Shown: positions 54,332 to 63,694, numbered from the stretch's first letter. The stretch: DNA of 64,000 bases from CAVPWP01 sp963709395 (GCA_963709395.1 CAVPWP010000020.1:434001-498000); one strand, 5' to 3'. Program-made: numbers and translations. The notes: generated from the sequence alone by a model not told the origin.

Positions 54332-54946
54332 ATGCCCGAACCCGTCATTCCGGATCCGATCATCCTTGCCTCCGGCTCGGAGACCCGGGCGACCATGCTG
54401 CGCAAGGCAGGGGTTGCCATCGACGTGTGCGTGCCCCGTGTCGACGAGGAATCCTTGCGCGCGGCGCTGATCGCCGAGGGTGCCGGGCCACGGGATATTG
54501 CGGACGCCCTGGCCGAAATGAAGGCGCGCCGCGTGTCCGAGAAGTTCCCCGGACGGTGGGTGGTCGGAAGCGATCAGGTTCTCGACAAGGACGGTCACGT
54601 GCTGTCCAAGCCCGCCGACCCACAGGAGGCACGCTCCCAGCTTGCAAGCCTTTCGGGAAGACGCCACAGCCTTCTGTCGGCGGCGGTGCTGTTCGACGAC
54701 GGCACACCCATCTGGCGGCACGTCGGCGTTGCCCGGCTTACCATGCGCACACTGTCCGAGGGCTTCATCGCGGACTACGTAGACCGCAACTGGGAAACCG
54801 TTCAGCACAGCGTCGGCGTTTACCGGATCGAGGACGAGGGAGTGCGGCTTTTTTCCCGCATCGAGGGCGATCATTTCACGATCCTGGGCTTTCCCCTGAT
54901 CGAGTTCTTGTCGTTCCTGGGCATTCGGGGAAGACTGCCGACATGA
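54332..54946 (+). CDS. Maf-family nucleoside triphosphate pyrophosphatase
   Basis: The protein of 204 aa has the Maf signature ILASGSETRATMLRKAGV and a central VVGSDQVLDKDG with the catalytic Asp. Maf proteins hydrolyse dTTP, UTP or modified pyrimidine nucleotides and are linked to septum control in some bacteria. The exact subfamily is not settled by eye. It is the first gene rightward of the origin and overlaps aroE by 4 nt (ATGA). Confidence 0.92.
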   Translation: MPEPVIPDPIILASGSETRATMLRKAGVAIDVCVPRVDEESLRAALIAEGAGPRDIADALAEMKARRVSEKFPGRWVVGSDQVLDKDGHVLSKPADPQEARSQLASLSGRRHSLLSAAVLFDDGTPIWRHVGVARLTMRTLSEGFIADYVDRNWETVQHSVGVYRIEDEGVRLFSRIEGDHFTILGFPLIEFLSFLGIRGRLPT

Positions 54947-55779
54947 GCCATGATCGCATCCCGCTTGCCGGTGTCATTGGATCGCCCGTGGCGCATTCGC
55001 GTTCGCCGGCACTTCATTCACATTGGCTGAAACGGTACGGCATTTCCGGATATTATGTGCCCTTGGACATCATGGCCCCCGACCTCGAGGATGCCCTTCG
55101 CACGCTTCCCAGGATGGGGTTCATCGGCGCGAACGTGACCATTCCGCACAAGGAAAAGGTCATGAAGATCGCCGATCTCGTGACGGATCGGGCGGCGGTC
55201 ATGGGTGCTGCGAATACGCTGATCTTTCGGGCCGACGGAAAGATTCACGCTGACAACACCGACGGCTATGGCTTCATCGAGAATTTGCGGCAGGGAGCAC
55301 CCGGGTGGGAGCCGGCGGAGGGCCCGGCCACCGTGATCGGGGCCGGCGGCGCGGCCCGCGCAGTGGTTGCATCGCTGATCGACGTCGGGGTGACAGAAAT
55401 CCGCCTCACCAACCGCACCCGTGCGCGCAGCGATGCCCTGCGGCAGGAATTCGGAACCAAGGTTCACGTCTACGAATGGGTACAGGCCGGCAGCGCCATC
55501 GACGGCGCGAGGACGATCGTCAACGCCAGCTCGCTAGGGATGGTTGGAAAACCCGACCTGAAAGTGCCCATGGATGCGCTTTCGCGCGATGCGGTCGTGA
55601 CGGATCTTGTCTACACGCCGATTGAGACAGCCTTTCTTCGCCAGGCTGCCGACGCCGGATGCCGAACGGTCGATGGGCTGGGCATGCTGCTTTATCAGGC
55701 CGCGCCAGCCTTCGAGCGCTGGTTCGGGGTTCGTCCCGACGTCGATGCCGATGCACGGGCGGCCGTTCTCGGAGAATGA
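54943..55779 (+). CDS. aroE: Shikimate dehydrogenase
   Basis: AroE (278 aa) reduces 3-dehydroshikimate with NADPH in aromatic amino acid synthesis. GVIGSPVAHSRSPALHSHWL at the N-terminus binds shikimate, NVTIPHKE carries the catalytic Lys, and GAGGAARAVVASL is the NADP loop. The start overlaps the maf stop and the stop overlaps the coaE start, both as ATGA, so maf-aroE-coaE-dnaQ are coupled. Confidence 0.97.
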   Translation: MSHDRIPLAGVIGSPVAHSRSPALHSHWLKRYGISGYYVPLDIMAPDLEDALRTLPRMGFIGANVTIPHKEKVMKIADLVTDRAAVMGAANTLIFRADGKIHADNTDGYGFIENLRQGAPGWEPAEGPATVIGAGGAARAVVASLIDVGVTEIRLTNRTRARSDALRQEFGTKVHVYEWVQAGSAIDGARTIVNASSLGMVGKPDLKVPMDALSRDAVVTDLVYTPIETAFLRQAADAGCRTVDGLGMLLYQAAPAFERWFGVRPDVDADARAAVLGE

Positions 55780-56375
55780 CCCGGCCGTTCGTCCTTGGCC
55801 TCACCGGCTCGATCGGGATGGGGAAATCGACGACCGCGCAGATGTTCGCGGCGCTGGGCGTCCCGGTCTGGGATGCGGACGAAGCCGTGGCGCGCCTTTA
55901 CGCCCCCGGCGGAGCGGCCGTTGCGGAAATCGCACGGTTGCGCCCTGACGCGGTGCGGAATGGGGCGGTGAAGCGCGACGCGCTCAAAGCATGGATCGCC
56001 AGCGACCCTGGCGCGCTGCCCAAGATCGAAAAGGTTGTTCATCCACTTGTCGCGGCCGATCGCGCGGCATTTCTCGACAGTACGCAGGCCCCCGTCGTCC
56101 TTCTCGACATCCCGCTTCTGTTCGAAACCGGCGCCGAGACGTCTGTCGATGCCGTTGTCGTCGTTTCCGCCCCGCCCGAAGTGCAGCGGGAAAGAGTACT
56201 TGCCCGAACGGGAATGACCGAAACCCATCTTGACGCGATCCTGTCTCGCCAGATGCCGGATGCGGAAAAACGCGCACGGGCGGACTATGTCATCGAAACC
56301 CGCACGCTTGAGGGTGCGCGGGCTGCGGTGCAGACTGTTCTGAGCGATATCCGGGGAAGGCTAGAACATGCGTGA
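55776..56375 (+). CDS. coaE: Dephospho-CoA kinase
   Basis: CoaE (199 aa) phosphorylates dephospho-CoA, the last step of CoA synthesis. The P-loop GLTGSIGMGKSTT is at residues 8-20, followed by VWDADEAVARLY and the lid region. It overlaps aroE by 4 nt and dnaQ by 8 nt, in the conserved origin-side order. Confidence 0.97.
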   Translation: MTRPFVLGLTGSIGMGKSTTAQMFAALGVPVWDADEAVARLYAPGGAAVAEIARLRPDAVRNGAVKRDALKAWIASDPGALPKIEKVVHPLVAADRAAFLDSTQAPVVLLDIPLLFETGAETSVDAVVVVSAPPEVQRERVLARTGMTETHLDAILSRQMPDAEKRARADYVIETRTLEGARAAVQTVLSDIRGRLEHA

Positions 56376-57054
56376 AATCGTTCTCGACACGGAAACCACC
56401 GGGCTTGACCCCGAAACCGGGGATCGCCTGGTCGAGATCGGGGCTGTGGAGCTTTTCAACCACATGCCGACCGGGCGGACCTTTCACCAGTACATCAACC
56501 CCCAGCGGGCGATGTCGCCCGAGGCTTTTGCGATTCACGGACTTGGCGACGATTTTCTGCGGGACAAGCCGCTCTTTTCGACGATCGTCGACGACTTCAT
56601 CGCCTTTCTGGACGATGCGAAGCTTGTGATCCACAACGCCAGCTTCGACATGAAGTTCATCAACGCGGAACTGGGCTGGGTCGGGCGTCCGGCGATACCG
56701 TTCGACCGGGCGGTCGACACCCTGATGATTGCGCGCCAGAAATTCCCCGGCTCGCCCGCATCGCTTGATGCGCTGTGCCGGCGGTTCGGAATCGACAATT
56801 CCTCACGCACGCTTCATGGCGCGCTTCTCGACAGTGAGATCCTGGCCGAGGTCTACCTAGAGCTGATCGGGGGCCGACAGCCGGGACTCGTTCTGTCCAC
56901 TGTGGAAACGGTCGAGGAAACGACGGCCGCAGCCGCGCGCCTTGGTCCGCGACCCCGACCGCTCCCCGCTCGGCTGACCGAAGAGGAAGCCGTCGCCCAC
57001 GCCCGCCTGGTGGAGGATCTGGGCGACGACCCGCTTTGGCGGCGCTTCAGCTAA
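56368..57054 (+). CDS. dnaQ: DNA polymerase III epsilon subunit (proofreading exonuclease)
   Basis: DnaQ (228 aa) is the 3'-5' exonuclease that proofreads replication. The DEDDh motifs are visible: LDTETTGLDP (Exo I), LVIHNASFDMKF (Exo II) and HGALLDSEILAEVYLEL (Exo III). The tail beyond residue 180 binds the polymerase core in homologues. It overlaps coaE, and its last 8 nt overlap the convergent secB gene. Confidence 0.97.
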   Translation: MREIVLDTETTGLDPETGDRLVEIGAVELFNHMPTGRTFHQYINPQRAMSPEAFAIHGLGDDFLRDKPLFSTIVDDFIAFLDDAKLVIHNASFDMKFINAELGWVGRPAIPFDRAVDTLMIARQKFPGSPASLDALCRRFGIDNSSRTLHGALLDSEILAEVYLELIGGRQPGLVLSTVETVEETTAAAARLGPRPRPLPARLTEEEAVAHARLVEDLGDDPLWRRFS

Positions 57055-57550
57055 CCGTTTTCGGCGCTTCAGCGGCCTGTGCCGCCGCCTGACGCTGGGC
57101 CAGTGTCTGGCGGTAAAGCTGGATGAAGTCGATATTGTCGAGGTTCAGCGCCGGGAAGCCGCCATCACGCGTCACATCGCTGACGATGCGGCGCACGAAG
57201 GGGAACAGCATCCGGGGGCATTCGATCAGAAGGAAGGGATGCATCTGCTCGTCCGGCACATTCTCGATCTGAAAGATGCCGGCATACTCGACTTCCAGAA
57301 GGAACAGAGTGTCGCCCGTCGGTTTGTTCTTCGAAGTGACGGTGTACTTCGACAGCACCTCGTACTGATGCTCGGAGGGGCGCTTTTTCGCGTCGAGCGC
57401 GACCTGCACCTGGATGTCCGGCGTGACCTCTCCCTCGATCGGCTTGCGGGCGAGATTGTTCTCGAAGGACAGGTCACGAATGTACTGTCCAAGGATCTTC
57501 ATCCGGACCTGCGGGATCTGCGCTGCCGCGCCGTTTTCAGCTTCGGCCAT
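57047..57550 (-). CDS. secB: Protein-export chaperone SecB
   Basis: SecB (167 aa) keeps preproteins unfolded and passes them to SecA. The motif ILGQYIRDLSFENNLAR near the N-terminus and PFVRRIVSDVTRDGGFPALNLDNIDFIQLY near the C-terminus (positions about 120-150) are diagnostic. The gene's place beside dnaQ is conserved in alphaproteobacteria. SecA is encoded at the other end of the window. Confidence 0.97.
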   Translation of the reverse strand: MAEAENGAAAQIPQVRMKILGQYIRDLSFENNLARKPIEGEVTPDIQVQVALDAKKRPSEHQYEVLSKYTVTSKNKPTGDTLFLLEVEYAGIFQIENVPDEQMHPFLLIECPRMLFPFVRRIVSDVTRDGGFPALNLDNIDFIQLYRQTLAQRQAAAQAAEAPKTVS

Positions 57551-57610
57551 TGGGTACTCCTCGGGCGTCTAAGTTGGTCGCGCGCTTCCTAGCAGAGCGC
57601 GCCGGGGGCC

Positions 57611-58138
57611 TCAATGCCGCGTCCAGCCGGAAGGCCCTTTGTCTAGCCCTTTGTCTGGCCCATTGGACCCGCTGGAGTCGTCGGCCCTGGGGTCGATCTC
57701 GTGATAGTCGGCCTCGATCACGTCGGAGTCGTGGCGCCCGTTCCGTTGCGGTCCGCGCTGGGCGGGCCCGGTGCCATAGCTCATTCCCGTGACCACCACG
57801 CGGGCGCGGATCGCCCGCCACACCGCCGTGCGGACCGCCGGGATCAGCAGCGCGAACCCGACCGCATCCGTGAAAAAGCCAGGCGTCAGGAGAAGCGCGC
57901 CCGAGAAAAGGATCATCGCCCCGTGAGCAAGCGGCTCGGTTGGATCGTTCAGCTGTTCGAAAGAACCGCGCAATTCATTGAGCACCCGAAACCCCTGGCT
58001 GCGGACCATCATCGTGCCCGCGATCGCCGTCAGAACCACGATGGCAAGGGTCGGCCAGAGCCCGATCAGACCCCCAACCTGAATGAACAGCCCGATCTCG
58101 ATCAGCGGGACCAGAAGGAACAGAAGGAATATCCACAT
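57611..58138 (-). CDS. fxsA: FxsA family membrane protein
   Basis: The protein of 175 aa has three to four hydrophobic segments: residues 1-20 (IFLLFLLVPLIEIGLFI), 25-45 and about 75-100 (GALLLTPGFFTDAVGFALLIP, the family signature). The C-terminal 60 residues are hydrophilic. FxsA was named for suppressing phage F exclusion of T7 in E. coli; its normal function is unknown. It lies upstream of secB on the same strand, 60 bp apart. Confidence 0.9.
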   Translation of the reverse strand: MWIFLLFLLVPLIEIGLFIQVGGLIGLWPTLAIVVLTAIAGTMMVRSQGFRVLNELRGSFEQLNDPTEPLAHGAMILFSGALLLTPGFFTDAVGFALLIPAVRTAVWRAIRARVVVTGMSYGTGPAQRGPQRNGRHDSDVIEADYHEIDPRADDSSGSNGPDKGLDKGPSGWTRH

Positions 58139-58169
58139 GAAACGCTCTCGTGTTGGCCGTGTGGTGGAC

Positions 58170-58197
58170 TTGACCGGGTCGGTGCCTTACATATGTG
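58170..58197 (+). promoter_or_regulatory. Putative promoter of the Tim44-like/mltA/smr unit
   Basis: TTGACC (58170-58175), a 16-bp spacer and TATGTG (58192-58197) lie 48 bp before the ATG of the Tim44-like gene, in the divergent gap with fxsA. Confidence 0.4.
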
Positions 58198-58244
58198 CGG
58201 TGCGCGACCGAAACAAACCCGCTGCGACGTGACGCGAGGATCCG

Positions 58245-58913
58245 ATGAGTTCTGCCATTATTCAACTGCTGGTCCTGGCTGGCATTGCTGTCTTCCTGAT
58301 CGTGCGTCTCAGAAGCGTGCTCGGCACCCGCGAAGGGTTCGAGAAGCCCCCGGTTCAGGTCCCCGGTCCGTCCGACCGCAAGCGGTCGGGTCGCCCTGAA
58401 TTCGATGTGATCGAAGGCGGGCCGGATCGCGACATCACGGACCACGTCAAGGACGGAACAGATGCCGCCAAGGCGCTTGCCGCGATGAAGATCGCCGAGC
58501 CCGGTTTCAACGTCCGCGAGTTCCTCGAAGGTGCCCGTGGGGCCTATGAGATGATCCTCATGGCTTTTGAAAAAGGCGATATCGAAGATGTGCGGGGCTT
58601 CCTTGCCCCCGACGTGGCCGAAACCTTCGACGAGGTGATCGAGCAGCGCAAAGCGCAGGGCCTCAGCATCGATGCCAACTTTGTCGGCGTGCGCGAGGTC
58701 ACCCTGACCGATGCAACCTTCGATCGCGACAGCAATGTCGGCGATGTCACTGTGCGCCTTGTTGCCGAACTTACCTCGGTGGTGCGTGATGCCGAGGGCA
58801 CTATCGTCGAGGGCAATGCCAACGAGATCAAGCGCCAGAGGGATACCTGGACCTTCTCGCGCCAGATGGGCGCGGACGATCCGAACTGGCTTCTGGTCGC
58901 GACCGGGGAATGA
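58245..58913 (+). CDS. Tim44/TimA family membrane-associated protein
   Basis: The protein of 222 aa has one N-terminal transmembrane helix (IIQLLVLAGIAVFLIVRL), a linker and a C-terminal Tim44-like domain (FNVREFLEGARGAYEMILMAFEKGDIEDVRGFLAPDVAETF, spanning about 88-130, and WTFSRQMGADDPNWLLVAT at the end). In mitochondria Tim44 anchors the import motor; the bacterial homologue's task is unknown. It is followed by mltA after 1 nt and lies close to secB, in keeping with an envelope or export role. Confidence 0.88.
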   Translation: MSSAIIQLLVLAGIAVFLIVRLRSVLGTREGFEKPPVQVPGPSDRKRSGRPEFDVIEGGPDRDITDHVKDGTDAAKALAAMKIAEPGFNVREFLEGARGAYEMILMAFEKGDIEDVRGFLAPDVAETFDEVIEQRKAQGLSIDANFVGVREVTLTDATFDRDSNVGDVTVRLVAELTSVVRDAEGTIVEGNANEIKRQRDTWTFSRQMGADDPNWLLVATGE

Positions 58914-58914
58914 C

Positions 58915-59943
58915 ATGCGGCGCCTTGCGGCCGCGATGGTTGTCGCCGCAGGCGTCGTGACGGGTCCGGCGCAGGCCCAGACCACGCAGCGCCTTCTCGA
59001 CTGGGAAGCCCTTGACGGCTGGCAGGCGGATGACCACGCTGCGGCCCTTTCGGTATTCAGCGAAACCTGCGGAGACCTGCCCGGCGCTGACTGGGCAGCC
59101 CTTTGCGCGCTGGCCCAAAGCCGGCCCGATGCGCGCAGCTTTTTCGAGTTGTTCTTCCGTCCGGTGCTCATCGAGGACGGCACACCCGCCCTGTTCACCG
59201 GTTACTACGAACCCGAACTGACCGGCTCGCCCGTTCCCACGGATCGGTTCCGCTTCCCCCTCCATCGTCCGCCGCCCGAACTGGGCGGCGGTCCCTGGCT
59301 GACCCGCGCCCAGATCGAGGAGAGCGGGGTCCTGAAGGGCCGGGGTCTCGAGATCGTCTGGCTCGAGGATCCTGTCGAGAAGTTCTTTCTTCAGATCCAG
59401 GGCTCGGGCCGCATTCGGCTTACCGACGGGCGCGGTATCCGGGTGGGGTTCGGCGGAAAGAACGGCCACCCCTACCGATCGGTCGGGCAAGAGCTGGTGC
59501 GACGCGGGCTTTTCCAGGCACATGAGGTGTCGGCCGGGGCGATCCGACGCTGGGTGCGCCAGAACCCCGACGCCGGCCGCGCACTCTTGCAGACCAATCC
59601 GTCCTATGTGTTCTTCCGCGAGGTCAGCCAGGTTCCCGCCGACAAGGGACCGCTTGGGGCGATGAACCGCTCGATCACCGCGGGGCGCACGGTGGCCGTC
59701 GATCCGGCCCATGTGCCCCTTGGCGCGCCGGTCTGGATCGAAAAGCGCGGCGCGGACCCGATCACCCGGCTGATGGTGGCGCAGGATACCGGTTCGGCGA
59801 TCAAGGGTGCGCAGCGGGCCGATATCTTCTATGGCACGGGCGATGCCGCGGGCCTGGCCGCCGGGCGGGTGCGCGACCCTGGTCGCATGGTCGTACTGCT
59901 GCCGATCGAGACCGCGCTGGCGCAGGCAGGGCCGGACGGCTGA
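58915..59943 (+). CDS. mltA: Membrane-bound lytic murein transglycosylase A
   Basis: MltA (342 aa) cleaves glycan strands of peptidoglycan to 1,6-anhydromuropeptides. An N-terminal signal peptide (about residues 1-21, ending AQAQ) has no clear lipobox Cys, so the protein may be soluble in the periplasm. The MltA domain includes GYYEPELTGS and FLQIQGSGRIRL, and the C-terminal 3D domain has VDPAHVPLGAPVWIE and VAQDTGSAIKGAQRADIF with the catalytic Asp region. It overlaps smr by one base (TGATG). Confidence 0.94.
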   Translation: MRRLAAAMVVAAGVVTGPAQAQTTQRLLDWEALDGWQADDHAAALSVFSETCGDLPGADWAALCALAQSRPDARSFFELFFRPVLIEDGTPALFTGYYEPELTGSPVPTDRFRFPLHRPPPELGGGPWLTRAQIEESGVLKGRGLEIVWLEDPVEKFFLQIQGSGRIRLTDGRGIRVGFGGKNGHPYRSVGQELVRRGLFQAHEVSAGAIRRWVRQNPDAGRALLQTNPSYVFFREVSQVPADKGPLGAMNRSITAGRTVAVDPAHVPLGAPVWIEKRGADPITRLMVAQDTGSAIKGAQRADIFYGTGDAAGLAAGRVRDPGRMVVLLPIETALAQAGPDG

Positions 59944-60513
59944 TGTCGCGCCGCAAGCCAAGGACACTGGATGCGCGCGAACGGGCGCTCTGGGCAGGAA
60001 GTCGTCAAATCCGCGGCGCCGATGCGCAAGACGGTGCCGGTCCTCCCGGACGAGCCACCACGCCCCAAGCCGGTGACACCACCCAAGAAGTCGACCGAAC
60101 CGATCGAGCCGTTCCGGATCGGTGAAAGGGCCGGTGCCGTGACTGCTTCGATTGCGCCCGAACGCCAGCCTCACCTGCGCATGGACAAGCGCGCCTTCGG
60201 CCAGCTCAAGCGCGGCAAATCGACCCCTGAAGCCCGCATTGACCTGCACGGGCTGACCGTGGCCGATGCCCATTCCGCCCTGATCGCGTTCCTGTTGCGG
60301 GCGCAGTCCGAGGGCCTGCGCCTGGTTCTTGTCATCACAGGAAAGGGCCGAAGCGGCGATGGCCCGATCCCCGAGCGACGCGGCATCCTGCGCAGGCAGG
60401 TGCCGCACTGGCTTGAACTGCCGCCGCTGTCGCAGGCCGTGCTTCAGGTCGTCGAGGCGCATCAGCGCCACGGCGGATCAGGCGCGTTCTACGTCTATCT
60501 CCGTCGCAGGTGA
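59943..60513 (+). pseudogene. Smr/MutS2-family domain protein, one frameshift near the 5' end
   Basis: The reconstructed protein of 189 aa has a basic N-terminus (MSRRKPRTLDARERALW), a Pro/Lys-rich linker and a C-terminal Smr domain: ARIDLHGLTVADAHSALIAFL and VITGKGRSGDGPIPERRGILRRQVPHWL. Smr domains are nucleic-acid endonucleases in ribosome rescue or repair; the exact task is unknown. After RALW near 59994 one G in a GGG run must be removed to continue as QEVVKSAAPMRK. The Smr domain itself is unbroken. The 3' end overlaps a convergent MFS gene by 36 nt. Confidence 0.85.
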
Positions 60514-61722
60514 CAGAAGCGGCCGAGCGCGCACCATTCCAAGGGCCACCAGCGACGCGGCAAAGACGAAGTAGGCGGCGATTCCCGGCATCTGTGCCGT
60601 GAAGGGAATTCCGGCGTCGATCAGGACGCCGGTCAGCCCCGGCCCGATCGCGGTTCCGAACACCATGACCGCCACCGCAAGCGACTTGATCGCCCCAAGA
60701 TGCTTGGTGCCGTAGAACTCGGCCCAGAAGGCGTTGGGTACCGTTGAATTGGCGCCCTGCGACAGGCCCATCAGGGCCATGGCCATACCCGCCGCGAAGA
60801 GGCTTTCGGTCAGACCGAAGAGCAGGAATCCCAGCGCCATGGGAAGCTGCACCAGCGGCATCATGCGCCCGGTCCCGATCCTGTCGACAAGCGCCCCCGA
60901 AATCAGAAGGCCGACCACCCCCGACAGCGTGAAGACGGGAAAGAGCGCGGCGATCTGAAGATGCTCCCACCCCTTCGACTCCGCGATATGGACCTGCTGA
61001 AAGAAAAAGGCGGTCGAGAACGCCGCAGGCGCCAGAAGCGCGGGCACGATCATCCAGAACAGCCAGTGATGCAACATGTCGCGCCGGGTCCAGTGTCGGC
61101 CCAGCATCCCGAGCGATTGGGCGCTTTCGGCAATGGATTGCGGCGTCCGCTCGAGCCTCAGAAGCGGACCGACCACCGGGATCAGCACCGCGATGATGAC
61201 CGCGGCCACGACCCAGAGCGTGCGCCAGTCGAAGACACCCAGAAGCGCCACGAAAAACAGGGGAAGCAGCGCCTCGCCCGCCGCGACGCCAAGACCGGCC
61301 ACCGACAGGGCCCGCCCGCGCGACGCGACGAACCAGCGCGCCATGGCGACGATGGCGATATGCGTCGACATCCCCTGACCGGCAAAGCGCAGGAAGAAGA
61401 TGGCGAAGGGAAGGAGCCAGACGACCGGAACCGCCGCCATGAAGAGGCAGGCCGCGGCCAGCCCGGCCAGGACGACCGGGGCCAGCACCCGCACCCGGTG
61501 CCGGTCGGTCAGCATGCCAAGCCAGATCATCACGATCGCGGATGCGGTGGTGCCCAGCGAGTAGATCCCGCCCCAGGCCCCGTGCGACAGGCCGAACTCG
61601 GCCCGGATCTCGCCCGCGAAGACCGAGATGAAGAAGGTCTGCCCGAAGCTCGACACGAATGTCAGCAGGACTCCGACCGACAGAAAGGGCGCGTTGTCGC
61701 GAAGAAAGCGGGCGAAACTCAT
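60478..61722 (-). CDS. MFS transporter
   Basis: The protein of 414 aa has about twelve transmembrane helices. The loop between helices 2 and 3 has the MFS-type LGMLTDRHRVRVLAP, and a matching GALVDRIGTGRMMPL is found in the second half. It resembles monocarboxylate/oxalate-formate type transporters but the substrate is unknown. The ATG at 61722 was chosen over an upstream in-frame start because the helix-rich part begins soon after. It lies 83 bp after hslU on the same strand. Confidence 0.88.
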   Translation of the reverse strand: MSFARFLRDNAPFLSVGVLLTFVSSFGQTFFISVFAGEIRAEFGLSHGAWGGIYSLGTTASAIVMIWLGMLTDRHRVRVLAPVVLAGLAAACLFMAAVPVVWLLPFAIFFLRFAGQGMSTHIAIVAMARWFVASRGRALSVAGLGVAAGEALLPLFFVALLGVFDWRTLWVVAAVIIAVLIPVVGPLLRLERTPQSIAESAQSLGMLGRHWTRRDMLHHWLFWMIVPALLAPAAFSTAFFFQQVHIAESKGWEHLQIAALFPVFTLSGVVGLLISGALVDRIGTGRMMPLVQLPMALGFLLFGLTESLFAAGMAMALMGLSQGANSTVPNAFWAEFYGTKHLGAIKSLAVAVMVFGTAIGPGLTGVLIDAGIPFTAQMPGIAAYFVFAASLVALGMVRARPLLSPATEIDVERA

Positions 61723-61805
61723 GCGCCCTCTTTCTGCCGCCTGCCGGGAAATTGAAAGAGCGGCCGGGCGCAAACGTCCGACCCCGACCTCCTATGCGGG
61801 CGGCC

Positions 61806-63116
61806 TTAGAGGACGTAGCGGCTCATGTCCGCCGATTTGAGAAGCTCGCCCAGGTTCGCATCGACGAAGGCGGCATCGACCGTCACCGTCTCGCCCGACC
61901 GGTCGGGGGCGGTGAAGGACAGTTCTTCGAAAACCCGCTCCATCACCGTGTAAAGCCGCCGCGCCCCGATGTTCTCGACCGACTGGTTCACGTCGGCCGC
62001 GATCTTGGCAAGGGCCGCGATGCCGTCTTCCGTGAAGGTCACCGTTACTTCCTCGGTGCCCATGAGGGCGGTGTATTGCCGGGTCAGGGCATTGTCGGTC
62101 TCGGTCAGGATGCGCACGAAGTCCTGTTCGGTCAGTGCGCGCAGTTCGACCCGGATCGGCAGACGGCCCTGAAGCTCGGGCAGAAGGTCCGAGGGCTTGG
62201 CGATGTGGAAGGCGCCGGATGCGATGAAGAGGATGTGGTCGGTCTTGACCGGACCGTATTTGGTGCTGACCGTCGTGCCTTCGATCAGGGGCAGCAGATC
62301 GCGCTGCACCCCTTCGCGGCTGACGTCGGCGCCCCGAGTTTCGGCCCGGGCTGTGACCTTGTCGATCTCGTCGAGAAAGACGATCCCGTTTTCCTGAACC
62401 GCCTCAAGCGCCGCCTTGGTCACGGTCTCGTCGTCGAGAAGCTTGTCGGCCTCTTCGGCGATCAGGATCTCATAGCTGTCGGCCACGGTCATCCGCTTGC
62501 GCACCTTCCGGCCGCCGAACGCCTTTCCGAAGATGTCGCCGATGTTCATCATGCCCCCGCCCTGGCCCGGCGGCATTCCGGGGATCTCCATCATCGGGAA
62601 GGGGCTGGCCGAGTCTGCGACCTCGATCTCGATCATCGTGTCGTCAAGCTCGCCGCGCTTGAGCTTGTCGCGGAACATCTCGCGCGTCTGGGAGCGGGCG
62701 TCGGTTCCGGCGACGGCCTCGATCACGCGGTTCTCGGCGGCAGCATGGGCCTTGGCCTTGACCTCGTCCCGCATGGTGTCACGGGTCATGGTGATCGAGG
62801 TTTCGACAAGATCGCGGATGATCTGTTCCACATCGCGGCCGACATAGCCGACCTCGGTGAACTTGGTGGCCTCGACCTTGAGGAACGGCGCGCGGGCAAG
62901 CTTGGCCAGGCGGCGCGAGATCTCGGTCTTGCCGACGCCGGTGGGGCCGATCATCAGGATGTTCTTGGGATAGACCTCGTCGCGCAGGTCGTCGGCAAGC
63001 TGGCGCCGTCGCCAGCGGTTGCGCAGCGCCACGGCCACGGCGCGCTTGGCGTCCTTCTGGCCGATGATGAAGCGGTCGAGTTCCGAAACGATTTCGCGCG
63101 GGGTCAGGTCGGTCAT
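61806..63116 (-). CDS. hslU: ATP-dependent protease ATPase subunit HslU
   Basis: HslU (436 aa) is the AAA+ unfoldase ring of the HslUV protease. Walker A is GPTGVGKTEISRRLA, Walker B IVFLDEIDKV, and the pore motif GYVGRD is present; the C-terminus SADMSRYVL inserts into HslV to activate it. The I-domain lies at about residues 110-240. The start overlaps hslV by 4 nt (ATGA). Confidence 0.97.
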   Translation of the reverse strand: MTDLTPREIVSELDRFIIGQKDAKRAVAVALRNRWRRRQLADDLRDEVYPKNILMIGPTGVGKTEISRRLAKLARAPFLKVEATKFTEVGYVGRDVEQIIRDLVETSITMTRDTMRDEVKAKAHAAAENRVIEAVAGTDARSQTREMFRDKLKRGELDDTMIEIEVADSASPFPMMEIPGMPPGQGGGMMNIGDIFGKAFGGRKVRKRMTVADSYEILIAEEADKLLDDETVTKAALEAVQENGIVFLDEIDKVTARAETRGADVSREGVQRDLLPLIEGTTVSTKYGPVKTDHILFIASGAFHIAKPSDLLPELQGRLPIRVELRALTEQDFVRILTETDNALTRQYTALMGTEEVTVTFTEDGIAALAKIAADVNQSVENIGARRLYTVMERVFEELSFTAPDRSGETVTVDAAFVDANLGELLKSADMSRYVL

Positions 63117-63670
63117 TTCGAGATCGTCTCCACCGTCAGGTTGCCGTTCGTGTAGACGCAGATGTCCGCGGCAATCGCCATCGCCTTGCCCGCGATCTCC
63201 TCGGCCGTCAGATCGCTGTCCATTAGCGCCCGCGCGGCGGCCAGCGCGTAGTTCCCGCCCGAGCCGATCGCGGTCACGTCATGTTCGGGTTCGAGCACGT
63301 CGCCTGCGCCGGTGACGACGTAAAGATCGGCCCCGTCGGTGACGATCAGGAAGGCCTCGAGCTTTTGCAGATACTTGTCCGTGCGCCAGTCCTTCGCCAG
63401 TTCGACACAGGCGCGCTGAAGCTGGCCCGGCGTCGCCTCGAGCTTGGCCTCGAGCCGTTCGAGCAGGGTGAAGGCATCCGCCGTCGATCCCGCGAAGCCG
63501 GCGACCACCTCGTGCCCGCCGGGCCGAAGGCGGCGCACCTTGCGCGCGGTGCCCTTGATCACGGTCTGTCCAAGGCTCACCTGCCCGTCGCCCGCGATCA
63601 CCACCTGTCCGCCCTTGCGAACCCCGATGATCGTGGTGCCGTGCCAGCCGGGAAAGTCGTTCTGCGCCAT
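63113..63670 (-). CDS. hslV: ATP-dependent protease peptidase subunit HslV
   Basis: HslV (185 aa) is the proteasome-like N-terminal threonine peptidase. The catalytic Thr is in HGTTIIGVRKGG (Thr12), so an 11-residue propeptide (MAQNDFPGWHG) must be removed; in E. coli only Met is removed. GSGGNYALAAARAL is the C-terminal family motif. The gene precedes hslU and is probably heat-induced. Confidence 0.97.
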   Translation of the reverse strand: MAQNDFPGWHGTTIIGVRKGGQVVIAGDGQVSLGQTVIKGTARKVRRLRPGGHEVVAGFAGSTADAFTLLERLEAKLEATPGQLQRACVELAKDWRTDKYLQKLEAFLIVTDGADLYVVTGAGDVLEPEHDVTAIGSGGNYALAAARALMDSDLTAEEIAGKAMAIAADICVYTNGNLTVETISK

Positions 63671-63694
63671 CGGGGCCTCCTGTTGTCTCGCGCC

